Shown one piece after another: positions 52,841-64,000 of a stretch of 64,000 nt of DNA. A program made the translations under genes and the position numbers. Every line of letters starts with the position of its first letter. Position 1 is the stretch's first letter. The stretch lies in NCBI RefSeq assembly GCF_000247815.1, contig NC_021683.1, forward strand, positions 15,056,226 to 15,120,225. The letters are read 5' to 3'. Under the pieces are notes generated by a model. The model had not been told where the DNA came from. It made no database searches and saw nothing but the letters and a program-made list of their open reading frames with translations. This DNA is from Ficedula albicollis. Lineage: Eukaryota; Chordata; Aves; Passeriformes; Muscicapidae.

Positions 52841-52898
52841 ATCTGTACACACAAAAGTAAAGGGGTTGTATGGAATTTTGCTTTTTCTTTCCTTGCAG

Positions 52899-52976
52899 AT
52901 TATCAAAATAAACCTTCCTATTTGAGAAAGAAAAGTTGTCTAAACTGGCTGGTGCAGCTTTGTGAGCATGGGCAGG
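52899..52976 (+). other. Exon-like segment, 78 nt, immediately after the CR1 fragment
   Basis: A strong pyrimidine tract ending TTTTTCTTTCCTTGCAG stops at 52898, 58 bases right of the CR1 fragment. A donor-like CAGG|GTGAGA begins at 52977. The 78 nt are open in one frame (2 + 25 codons + 1) and would be frame-neutral. The peptide includes YLRKKSCLNWLVQLCEHGQ, which I do not recognise. The open frame continues beyond the donor to 53098. It may be a chance pseudo-exon. Confidence 0.12.
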
Positions 52977-55900
52977 GTGAGAGCAGTTCTGACCAGCAGA
53001 GTTTGGAGCTGTTTCACCTGGGAGGGCTTTTGGGAGTGCTGCTTCTGCTCCCACTGCAACTTGGGATGAGTCTTTTGACTGTGATAATTAATTTATAACC
53101 ATCTGATATATTGCCTACTAGCTTCCATAGTTTCACAACAAAGTGTCCTTGGACAATGAGAAGGTAGTTGTCCTCGTTCAGGGCTTTATATGTGCTATAT
53201 AAAAAAATTTAATTGTTGTATTACTATGCAAATGAAAAAAAAACCACCCCCACATATCGAGGAAGATATATTAGCTGGAAAATATTTTATTTTGGAGCTA
53301 AAGGGCTAGAAATAAATGACATATATAATTTAAATAAGGTTTTAAAAAATTTGAGTGTTTATTTGAAGTGAGTTTTGAGCATCCTTGTAAGTAATTTTGA
53401 TTAGAAACGTGTAAACATAAGGATCTACTCTAGAAGTGCATGAAACTCGAGTGCCACTGCCTCTGTGCTGCAGGACAGGGGGAAATGCAACTAAATTTGG
53501 ATTTGTCATGTTTCTCAGCACCTTGCAGGCTGGTCTGGTTGAATGGAGCCCAGAGTCCTACTCTCCTAAGAGTGGATGATATATTAAGACAAGAGTGTAT
53601 TACACAGTAAGACATTAACAATGAGTCTGAAAAGGTATTGTGAATGTAAAACCACACTGACTAAAATATACTGAGGTTAAAATAGAGGGTAACTTTACAA
53701 ATCACTATTAATTTCTTTGGCTTTCATTGCAATAACATTGATTTAATTCATTAGATTTCTTTCTAAATCTATATTTCAGTTTTAGAGTTGTCAGTTTCTG
53801 TTAATGACAATTTTGCCCATCTGTTCTAACACGAAAATGAGGCTTCATGCAGGAGACATGATAGATCTCTAATAGTTGAAGAAGTAAGAATCTTAAAGGT
53901 ATTTCATTTGGATTAGATCCACTCTGATGTGATTCACCCTTGAAATGAAGCTGAGTACTAAAACTTTTAACTGTATAATCAAAAAACAAAAGTGTCATAT
54001 CTTGTCATTTGGGCCCCTGTCTATTTCATAATTTACAGAAAAAAATTTCAAAACATTCCCACTCATTCTCTCTCTAATGACAGAGCCATAATTTTGGGTG
54101 TCAGCATATCAGAATTCCACTGGATGTGATTAGAATAAGAATTAGTTTCTTTAATTTGGCCATTCAAACAGTAGTATGACTACAGCAAGTCGTTTTGCTA
54201 AGCCAGCCTTTGCTGCCAAGCTGGGTTACAACTTCTGCTTCAATCCAGGTTTAAAACTCCGGTTCCTTGCCCAGGTCAATCTTCTGAAGGGGTAATTTTT
54301 CAAAGCAGTGTGTGAGTCTTAAGCACACAAATCCAGTTAGGAAATAACAAGATTATGTTCTGTGCACTGCTTTAAAAATTTACCCCTAATATCCTAGAGA
54401 GAGGAGCACAGTTGTTGCACATGCTGCGTGCGAGGTGTAATTTAAATTGTTTTTAGTAAGCAATTCTCTGCATTTATGCAATGCAATGTTATTCTGGGGG
54501 AAAAAATGCTCAGCTAATTATTCAGTCTAGAAAAATAAACACATCCATTAAAGGCTTGACTACATATTAATGGATGACCTTTCTAACCATAGTGTTTTAT
54601 TTGCAAATCTTCTAAAAAATTCTTTATGCATTAAGGATACATGGAATTGGATTTTATCCTTATCACTGAAAGTTACCAAATGTACACTGACTCAAACTCA
54701 GCACATTTAGTGTTGCTTCGTAACAAAGAAGATGGTTCCTATAGTGTGCATCATTGCTACTTTCTGTCTTAAACTTCACTTGAAATTCAGAGTATAGCCT
54801 GGAAAACAAGGCTAAAGAAGTTCCTACAGGACCAGGTTTCTAATTTCTAAATACAAACTACTGGAAAATTTAGCTTTTCAATTGTAATACTTCTAACAAA
54901 TTAAAAATCAACAAAAATATTATGCTTCTATGTTACCTGTTCAAGTGTATAGAATGCACAAAAACTTTAATCAAATACTCAGGTTTGCTCAGTTTTAAAT
55001 TGTGTTAGTTTAATAGTTTCTATTCTGCTGTTTATATTAATGACATATTCCCATCTAAATATATTGCAGCGCTGAAAAGCCATCAAAACATTTCTAAGGT
55101 TGAATGAGTGCAGTTGCATTCATGATTTTTTAATAAAATGATCTCTTTCTATTGAACTGCTTCTTTTTTTAACAGAGATTGAGATTGTATAATATATATA
55201 TACATAGTTATAGGAGCATTATAAATACAAACTGCAGCTTCATTTACTGTCTGAATATTTGCTTTCAGTTCATAGCTACACAGTGGGCTGAGAAATGTGA
55301 GTTACTGTACATAAAATATGAGAGCAAAAGAAAGAAGGATAAAAAAAATGAGAGATGGAATTGATTATTTTTTGCATATTGATTAAAAGTCTTATTATTT
55401 GAAGAAGCAACTGATAATTTGCTAATAGTGATTTTTCCAAGGACTGATGTTTCTAAAAATGATTTTCATCTATTCTCCTTTTCCTCTTTCACAGTCCAGT
55501 TTACATTCTCTACTTTTTAATTCTCGCCTCTTTTGCAGGCATTTGATATTTGTAGTATAGATATAAAAGCAGTTTGATATTGGCTAAATTTGGGCATAGT
55601 CGTGTTATGAATACGAACATCTGCAATGGAATTAAAAGCGGCATTCACCAAAATCCAAGTGCGAAGTATCCCAGTTAAGCATACGATTCTGAATGCATAA
55701 TTTAGTTGCCATATTTTGTTTCTTTCTTCTGTGTGAAATGTTTATGAAGTTCTCAGATTTATTAGATATTTAGAATTTTCCTTTAATTTCTTGCTGCATT
55801 TTTCTCTCTGTGCTTTCCGTGCCTAAGTTAATCTGCCTGTGGACTGGTCCCATGTCATTTAATTTTGTTTCTATTCATGTTGGATGACTAGTCAGACTAT

Positions 55901-58813
55901 CAGAGATTTAAAAAATTCAAACAAGCTGAAATTCAAGAACCTGCTATACATGTTTGAGTTTAAAATTATTTTTCCTGCTAGCAAGTTGAGCTTGTCAAAT
56001 AAAATAGGCCTAAATAATACTCATCTTTGAAACCCAATGTCCATAAATCTTGATACTCCCTCTTGTCCTCACCCCAACCCAGGTTCTCTTTCCCACTCTT
56101 TACAAAAAAAAAAAAATTATGTTAAGTACTATGGGAAGATTAGAAAATTCTCTGTTCAAGTCTCCAATTGCATCTATCTGGGAGCTGTTCAGGGAAAGCA
56201 AACATGAGAAAACAGATCAGATGAGATCCCTCTCCTGAAGTGGTGACAGTCCAAAATTTATGCATAACCCACCTAGACAAAAAAACCCAGCTCTGATGTT
56301 CTGATGGTGACTGAGCTGGGGACCATAAGGTGAATTTTTACCATGCACACAAAATGATCCATTCCTACCTCTAATGCAGTAGAACTCCCCCATTCTCCCA
56401 GCTACAGCAATGCAGTGCTGCTGTTTCAAGCAGAGGATGCCTTTTCTTTCTCACAGACACCTGGCCTAGCAAAGCACACATGCTGTCTGGCTGCTGGTGG
56501 CTGGAGGGAAACATCAGATGAGAAAAGATGCTACCAAAGCTCCGGCTTGGTGTGATGTCAGTCATTCGGTTCATGATGAATTCATTTTAAAAATAAGCTA
56601 CAGAAAAAAACTCTTTCGATCTGGGAACCAGAAAAAATTTGGTGCTTACTCAGACTGAGAGCCTGAGTATGAATATAAATTTTCAAATGAGCCCGTATAT
56701 TGCATGGCCAGTTCATTGACTTAAAAGTGATATCACTGGGTTACCTCAGTTTTACATTTGGAACTGCTGTACTTGCCAAAAAGTTGTTCTCATGAAACAG
56801 TTAATTTAAGGTAACCATGCATACAATTTAAATACAGAATAAAGTTTAGATGTGGTTTCATAACAAATGTGATCTCTTTAGAAATATCCCCAGTTGAGAA
56901 GGTGGAAGCATGGTGGGAATTACTTTATTTCATCTCAGCCTTGTGGCTTTGCCCTGTGGTGGCTCAAGGGCACGTCCAGCTTGTCAAACTCGTGGCACCT
57001 GACACTTCTCTCCCCAGAGAAGAAGCACCCCCTAAAGGCAGGGGATCTTCCTCCATCTGCAATTTACATAGACTGCCCTTCTGCCAAGTGAGCTCCCCCC
57101 CACATTCAAACATGGGGGAAAAAATGGGCTTTATCAGGTGGAAGAAATGGAAATGGCAAAATTCCCGTAGATCACTGTCTGCTCTTTCACTCACAATTTT
57201 TACTTAAGAACAGCATATCTAGAATGTAAGAAAAGCTGAGCAATAGTTGCTAGTACTCATGTTTAAAATTTAGGAATGCCTTCAGAGGTCTGCCCACAAG
57301 TCTGTACAGAGGTGTCAACAGGAAGGCTTTATGCCTTCTGTGGATTGAATATGGTAATATGAGCTGTGCTCCTAATAGTGCTGGCAAACAGACTATTCTA
57401 ATCAGATTCAAATGCTAATATATATAAAATCTTTACCCATCTAAAAATAATAAAATATTTTGCCTCAATTAATCCTGATTGTGCTAGTAGAACATACAAT
57501 CAACAATGTTATGCAAATAGTTATTTTTGTAGTTGAAATCAATAACTTATTTTCTTTGTAATACCAAAAAAAGCAGAAAAAGGAGGTTATTATTAATTGC
57601 TTATAAAACTACATCTTTTTGAGGGAAGCCTGCAGGTATTAATCTCATTATCAAGACTTTCCTTCAAAGTCTGTATGACCATTATTGTTCATGATTCGAC
57701 CACTCAAGAAATCTTGCCATAGACTCCTATTTTGAAAGTATTTATTGGAAGCTGAATGAAATTAGTTCTTTATGAGCTAAGTAATTGTAAAGTTACATTA
57801 TCCTGCGGAAAGAGATAACTGATAAAATCTGAGAATTTCAATGTTAAAACGGCTGTGCCTTGCTACACTGAAGCTATGATAACCCTCATATTTATAAATC
57901 TATACTATATGGCTGCACATACATAGTCATGAAATATCACTTACACTCCTGATAAAATACTTTAAATATTGATTATAAAATAACCTGTGTTAACAAGAAG
58001 TATATTGCTCGCTCACGCATATGGCATTGTTTGTTTAATTTTAATTACTATATCTCTAATTCCTTTCTCATTTTTGTTTTATTCTCTTGAACAGCCATTG
58101 TTCAACTTGGTCCGACCGGTAAATGGGAGAAGCTTTGCTAATTCAGCTTTAATGACACTCCCACACCAGCAAAATTCTTGGCTCCTGGGGAGGAAAGAGT
58201 CTGGCTGTTTGGTAAGACTTGGTGCATGCAGCCCAAAGGTCTTGCAGAAAATTTTCAGTCTTCAGTTTCTGAGAAGAAATGGGTAACAGCACTGGAATAC
58301 AGAGATAGCCCAAGCTAGGAATACAAGCAAGTGCTGCTCACTGATCTCCTCTACACAGGTCTAGGGGTCATTCCCTACCCCAGAGGGCTTGTGTGTGGTA
58401 GGGACTTCTGTGGCCATAGTTTCTCACAGTTTTCAGGTGGCTGTGGAATCTTCTTTGTCCCTGGTCAATTTTCTTATGTGTTCTTTTCAGCAGGGGAAAA
58501 CTGACAAATCTAGAGTGCAGTTTTCATAGCTTCCACGCATAGCAGGGGTACCTAATTGCCAGGGTGCATTCTGTGCTGAAGATCACAGCTTAAACAGAGG
58601 AAAAATACCCCAGCCACCGAGTTCTCAGGAATCCAGCACCATGCAAAGCAATTATCCATGTCCTAGAAGTATGTATTTTTTAAAAATTCCATCCATTTCT
58701 AATGGTTTGCCATATATCAGAGCAGAATGTCCAAAATGATATAAAACATTCAGCAGATAAGAAGCAGCCATTCTATTAAAATAATGTGTGCCTGTTTTCC
58801 TGCATATATAACA
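52977..58813. other. Noncoding, AT-rich, with CpG-retaining segments
   Basis: No gene is recognised. The segment 55595-55690 is AT-rich yet has five CpGs in about 84 bases (55601, 55613, 55639, 55662, 55684), which is unusual beside CpG-poor neighbours and may mark constraint. An acceptor-like tract ends at 58094 (TTATTCTCTTGAACAG) and is followed 24 bases later by CCG|GTAAAT. A 13-A tract lies at 56103-56115. Confidence 0.5.
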
Positions 58814-58950
58814 GGTAGTGGTGGAATCAGCACCCCTGGAAGTGTTCCAAAAGTGAGTAGATGTGGCATTTCCTGATATAGCATGAGGTTGAAGGTTGCA
58901 CTTGATGGTCTTGGAGGCCTTTTCCAACTTTTATGATTCCATGATTCTAT
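58814..58950 (+). mobile_element. CR1 LINE 3'-end fragment, sense
   Basis: The order of blocks is GGTGGAATCAGCACCCCTGG, AGTGTTCC, GATGTGGCATTT, then a TTGATGGTCTTGGAGGCCTT block followed by TTCCAACTTTTATGATTCCA and TGATTCTAT. This is the sense 3' end of avian CR1, ending in the ATGATTCTATGATTCT-type terminal repeat. Only the last 137 bases are present, so the copy is strongly 5'-truncated and carries no reading frame. Recognition is from family knowledge. Confidence 0.9.
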
Positions 58951-61315
58951 CTGTGCAGAACAGCTGGGCCTGGTTTGGTTTTCATATGAAAACACACCAT
59001 CCCAAAGTCCTGACCTAGCCCCTTGTTGCTCGTGGGGGTTGGCTCATGTAATTTTTTGAGGATGCAGATGTTAATGTACATCACCATGGCATTATGGGCT
59101 CCGGTGGCAGCCAGAGCAGGACAGTGCCTTGTCGGGTCACACCTGGCCACCTTTTCCACGGGACTGGGAAAAAACTTCCTGCTTTCCGTGCCGGTTTCAA
59201 AAATAAAAGAAATCCAGAAACCTCCTCAGTTTATAGTCTTTTCCCAATTAGCTGTTCTGGGGTGTGGTTAACACAAACTAATCATACTCGGGAGTGCTAA
59301 AATGTACATGGTGCAGCGCAGTGCCTCACGTCTCCTGGGGTGTGATTATTTAATGATAATGATGCCCCCTGCAGAGGCACCTTATTGCTCTTTTGCAAAA
59401 ACAATCTTTATTGAGGGGAATTAATTGCATTGTTGTTGATAGCAAGAAATAAGTTAATATTTTGAAATGATCTTTCTGGTTTGCACAGCTTAAAGGGATG
59501 TTAGCACAATTATGTCAAATAAATGACCTGCTTTGAAAGTTTCTCCATATATTAGGTCTGGATTCCAAAGCCATTCTGAATGTATGTTTTCTCTGAAGAT
59601 TTGGTTTCACTGGGAGTCTTGAAATATGCTGAGAAGAGTTAATCTTTCTGTTCCATGGATACCTTGTGTTGCTGCCTAAAAATTGATCTCTTCAGGGTCA
59701 CTGACTGTTTTCTACTTAGAGGCAAATTTGCAGTTACACTGGATTCCCACAGCATATTTACTCTATGCAAAGTGTCTGAGAGCAACTTTTATGGTAGGGT
59801 TTTTAATTAGTGCGATGTATAAAAGCAGCGAAGTTAATAAGGATGAAATTTGCTGGTGCGCTGACTTCTATGGAAGGCAATTGCCTCAGAGTCATGGTCA
59901 TAGCCTAGTCTTAAATATCCATCCATATTATTGCACTGACACTACATAGATTCTAGAAGACTCAGCTCACAGCTCCCAACTGGAAAGATACAAGCAGCCA
60001 CATACCCTTTACCTACTCCTATCTGCCCACTAATTTATCTCCAGAATAATCGCTAATTTACTTATCTCACTGCTAATGTTTGCTACAGTAGTTTGGGTTT
60101 TGTTTCTTACTTTATGGGAGTCTTTGCATCATTTTTATCACCTGCTTGCTTTTTTATACTAATGGTTCAGTACATCAGTATTACAGTAATAATGTAGGTA
60201 TATATCCACTGTAAAATGATGATTTACTGCAGCAGGATGGATGTGTTTACCACGGATGCAGTGTCGAAACAAATGAAAGGATCAGAAATATGTGCCCCTG
60301 TGTCAGCATGTCTGCAGGCACACCTGAGTGTGTGTGAGGGAAGCAAAGCCACGTGGTGAAGTCACCTGCAGTGGTGCTAGCTCTGTGAGTGAGGCTGCTG
60401 AGGAAGAGGCAGAATCCCAGCCTGGGGCTGGAAAGGGCAAGCAGGAGCTCCCAGGCTCCATCACTGCCTCCGCAGCTGCTCCTGGCCAAGGTGACTCCCT
60501 GCCCCTGGTGTCCCCAGCAGCACATGGGTGTTTGAATAATGGGGGTTGGCTGTGCTCCTCCTTCTTGCTGGACATGTGTGATCTCTGCTGAGATCCACCC
60601 TGGGAGCACATGCATTCCTGCCCCTCTGACAGGGCAAAGGGTACACTCTGAAATTCTGTTTTGTAAGGAGTCAACATCATTTTGTTTCTGAGAGTCTGTA
60701 GGTCTGAGAGATTGCAGGACAGTTCCTGTTGGAAGGCAAATCAGTCTGTTACTATAGGAGTGTGTGTGTGTGTTACTCTAGAATCTTTTTGTTTTATTCT
60801 TTATCATTTTGTTTTATTCTTTTTATAATATTTGTATTATTTGGTCTCTTGCCAGGTGCAACTGTTCCATCATTTGTGTCCCTAAAGCCCAGAGGGGTAA
60901 CTAGAGGAAGAAAACTTGGTATTTCTGGTTATATGAATGCTGCACAGCCTCACCTCAATGACTTCTCAGGCTCCATGTATAATACCTTTTCATCATTTTG
61001 GTACCTGGAAAATGTCCATTTGGAGAAATGTTTGGCTGATGACTGCTTTCAGAATTTTCAGTTTTTTATTTCCCTTAATTTTGCTCCTATAGAAGTAGTT
61101 TCCATGTACACAATTCTAGATTTTGTTAAGTAGGATTGCCTCACTGATATACAAGCAGCCTGCCTTTCATCTTGTTGAAGAGAAGATCTTGGATCAGCTT
61201 CTATGTTAAATATAAAATATTAGCTCTAGATAAACTAATTTGTGTTGTGTAAAGACTGGTTGCTTCCTCTTCAGAGAATGAATGGATATTCTAATTTTTT
61301 TCCCCATCTTTCCAG
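58951..61315. other. Noncoding DNA, no gene recognised
   Basis: A GC-rich patch lies at about 60290-60640. A short (TG)n run is at 60761-60773. A 20-bp tandem duplication of TTTTGTTTTATTCTTT plus spacer starts at 60787 and 60807. The segments 59290-59420 and 59790-59880 are AT-rich and keep a few CpGs, so they might be conserved elements. Nothing else is recognised. Confidence 0.5.
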
Positions 61316-61348
61316 CTGGAAAGGCAGCTGAACTTGGAGATGTTGAAG
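61316..61348 (+). other. Microexon-like segment, 33 nt (LERQLNLEMLK)
   Basis: The upstream tract TAATTTTTTTCCCCATCTTTCCAG is a strong branch-and-pyrimidine 3' splice signal ending at 61315. The downstream AAG|GTAGGT starting at 61349 is a good donor. The 33 nt between them are a whole number of codons. In frame 0 they read LERQLNLEMLK, a charged heptad-like helix segment of the kind inserted by neural microexons into coiled coils. I cannot assign it to a known gene, and no flanking exon is found in the window. It could be a chance match. Confidence 0.2.
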
Positions 61349-62620
61349 GTAGGTTTCTTATTTTCACAGAAAAAGTATGAACAATTACATCATGCATTTT
61401 AATAATTTCAGCCCCTACTAAAAGGGAAGCGTGTTTGATCTGTTTTCCATTAACTGATTCAGTAATAATACTCAGTACCAGTAATAATAATAGTAATTAA
61501 AAAAAAATCTTTCTTTTTCTTAGACCTGTATGTCAAGGTCAGTTATTCTGCAGTGTTTTGTTTTAGTAGCTTTGATAGGTAGAGAACTATAAAACAAACT
61601 TCCAGGGGTGTTGGCAGAAAGTCAAGGAAAAGAATGTGGCAGAGAGCAATAGAAATTGGGAAAAGGACTACAGGTGATGGAAGAGATGAGATAAATAGCA
61701 AAAGGAGCTGGGAGAATAAACATTTCCCAGTCTTGCAAGGAGGCAAGGGAAGGCAGGAGGGAGTGGCAGGGGGAGACCTGAAGGATGGTGCCTACAGGAA
61801 CTAGACAGTCCCTTGGAAAACATCTATGGTGGCCACAACTGATGTCACTGAATGAATAAAAAGTTGCCAGTTATGTTGCTGTGGGTTGCGTGGCACTTGG
61901 GAAGACTGTGGTTTGTTTTTGTCAGGTTTTATTTAGTTGGGGCTTTGTAAAGTGTAGAAATTAGTGACAGAATAGCTTTTAGAAAAAAGAACAAGCATTA
62001 AGGAAAAAAACCCCAACTTTTAAAAGTAATTCCCTTTAGAAGATGCTTTTGTAGGAAAATGTATGCCTTGTCTTTATTGTAAGTCTGCATTTTTTCCTGT
62101 TGCCTTTATCTCAGATAACAAGCAGAGCTGATCAGCAATTTCCCCATGAAATAAGAATAATAAAGCTATCTCCACCTGATTTATTGGCAGTGTTGATGGA
62201 TACAGGGTATGTCTTGAGCTCCTCTCTGGTGATGGTGGTAGTGGACTAGTGCTTGAGGGATAGGCTAAAACAAATAAAAACCAAGACCTTCTAAGATAGG
62301 AAGGGCTATCCTGGGGAAAAGAGAAATCTCTTAAAAGCTGTGTTGTATACATGTGGGTTTGTTTAATGTGTGGCATATAATGCAGTTAATCTCCTTACAA
62401 AGTCATTGCTTAGAGAGCAATATGAAAGGAAATCCTGATAAAAGGCACCAGTGTAAATTTGACATTGCATGTAGCAGTCAGCTTTGTGCATTGTAATTGG
62501 AGGGGACAGAATAGTTGTTTATTCAGAGGGGAGAATGATGCTATAAATTTCAGGTATGAGATTAAAAAATAACTAGACTTCATTTTCAAATCTCCTTTCC
62601 CCTTTATTCCTCTTCCACAG
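61349..62620. other. Noncoding, mostly AT-rich
   Basis: A purine-rich plus-strand segment lies at about 61610-61790. No gene or repeat family is recognised. Confidence 0.5.
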
Positions 62621-62928
62621 TCCTTGTTCGAGCTCTGTGCAAAGAGAATCACTGATCCTGCTCCACATGAGGGAGTGGGAAGCAAATGCAAATGGGGGAG
62701 GCAAGCACCTCTGGACTCCAGATGTGATGCTCTGCAAGGCTCGTGTTGCCCCGTCTCCAGCAGCGATTCCTCTGCAGGTCTCATTAACCTTGTGCAATTG
62801 GGCAGGGAAAGGCCAAGAGCATGGTCCTTCCAGAGTCCTTCCACCTGCTCCAGGCTCCAGGAGAGGGGTGAGGCTGTGGGACAGGGCTGGGAATGTGCAG
62901 CCAGCCAGGGACTCTGCTGGGACCTGCC
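62621..62928 (+). other. Exon-like segment, 308 nt, inside a GC-rich patch
   Basis: A strong pyrimidine tract (CTCCTTTCCCCTTTATTCCT followed by CTTCCACAG) ends at 62620. A donor, GCC|GTGAGTATT, starts at 62929. Frame 0 is open through the whole 308 nt (102 codons + 2) and meets a TGA at the donor. Another plus frame and three minus frames are also open over most of the same stretch, which is typical of GC-rich composition and lowers the value of the open frame. The peptide is Cys- and Ser-rich with no domain that I recognise. Confidence 0.12.
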
Positions 62929-64000
62929 GTGAGTATTCCTGTGCCATGGAGGAGCTGTGCTCTTGGCTGCCGAGCTGGGGTGCCCTGCAAAACATGGAAA
63001 ACGCTTTCCAATCAAGTGAGAACTCTGTATGCATAATAAACGTGTGATTTTCTGATGGCTACGTACTGCACAAATGCTGAAGAATAGTCTGTGTGCCTTG
63101 TCAGAGCACTTAAGTTAAATAGGGGCACTTTGCATCATTGTTTTGATCTTCAAAATAAGAGAAAATTGAATGCAAAGAGCTGTAGGGAACTTTCAAAGGC
63201 ACACGAGCAATTAGGAGCATAAGTCCTCTTGACTGAATAATAACTTTGGGATATTTTTTCTTTTCTTGTATCCTTAACTCCCCTCAAAGTACTGATGGCA
63301 AAATAGGTCTTGGAAAATTTGACTGCCTCCTGCTTGTTTGTCCTGTTGGTGAATCTCTGGATGTTCCAAGCTGCTTTAGGTTTTCTCTTCTCTGCTGATG
63401 GCTGCTTTTACTGGGTTGGTAAAATAACATCCAGATACTGATGAACTACTGTTTTGCTGGAAGCCTGTTTGCAGGTCATCCCATAAAAAGGTTAGTGTGA
63501 TGGAGATTGACTGGTATAAATGACGCATGTCTATGTACATAATGTCTGTGTGTAAGTGTGAATGAATATATGAAATTTTATGGAAAGGAAACTTTCCTCC
63601 TTAGGGAAACACTCCTTAGTAGTGTTGGCTGAGTCTGAATTCCTCTTCTAACGCGCCATCCAGAATTTCATAAAACTGCCAACATAGTATCTATAGTTAT
63701 GTCCTTTTTTCTCCAAACCCGACTGGAGTTATCTTGTGAGTCTGTCACAGCAAGTTTTTTAAGGATCTTTACTACTCATAGGATCATGGAACAGTTTGTA
63801 ACATTTGCAAGTATACCCCGAATGTGGAAGTCTTACTTATGATCACTGCACAAGCCCTCCATGGCTGCCTCAGCAGCACAGGTGGGAGGCTGTGCTGCAG
63901 AATCGCTGCTAAATGGGAAACACATCATTTACGCTGAAGCATTGACAGAAACTGCAAAATGTGCAAACAGCTGAAAGTAGGAAGGAAAAGGAAGCACGTT
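62929..64000. other. Noncoding DNA to the window end
   Basis: The DNA is of mixed to AT-rich composition. No gene, RNA gene or repeat family is recognised. Confidence 0.5.

Noticed and set aside
58095..58118. 24-nt microexon-like segment PLFNLVRP
   Set aside because: The acceptor is fair but the donor GTAAAT is weak and the segment is very short, so chance is the better explanation.
62410..63015. 201-codon minus-strand frame
   Set aside because: It starts at TTG and overlaps other open frames on both strands in a GC-rich patch.

Overview
The window looks like vertebrate nuclear DNA, most likely from a bird. Two fragments read as the 3' end of a CR1 LINE, with the ATCACAGAAT / TGATTC-CATGATTCT termini typical of avian CR1. 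A weaker piece reads like a decayed LINE reverse transcriptase. Recognisable repeats are sparse, CpG is depleted, and short GC-rich patches alternate with long AT-rich stretches. The species and chromosome cannot be told from the sequence. No bacterial, phage or organellar signature is present.

I find no protein-coding gene that I can name. Open frames of 60-200 codons occur on both strands, often in several frames at once inside GC-rich patches, and none shows a domain I recognise. The window is best read as intergenic DNA or the inside of one or more very large introns. Several short segments carry good 3' and 5' splice signals around a stop-free frame. They are listed as exon-like candidates with low confidence, because such pseudo-exons are common by chance in 64 kb.

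Layout: 1-236 is a GC-rich minisatellite cut by the window edge. 3684-4758 is a nearly pure 1-kb hexanucleotide (GATATA)n array. A possible LINE remnant (about 5152-5248) and a 204-nt minus-strand exon-like segment (5622-5825) follow. From 6 to 27 kb the DNA is unique-looking and mosaic. At 27850-28738 lies the strangest object: an uninterrupted run of 789 G, bracketed by T23 and T31 tracts that are both followed by GCAC. From 29 to 52 kb more mosaic DNA holds several exon-like candidates and a T33 tract. CR1 fragments lie at 52681-52840 (minus) and 58814-58950 (plus). The last part (59-64 kb) holds a 33-nt microexon-like segment and a GC-rich patch.

No genes can be shown to work together here. 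The firm content is repeats: one minisatellite, one long microsatellite, one extreme homopolymer, and two CR1 fragments plus one possible LINE remnant. The rest is noncoding DNA, some of which keeps CpGs in AT-rich surroundings and may be conserved regulatory sequence. The G homopolymer should be treated as a possible assembly artefact until raw reads are checked.
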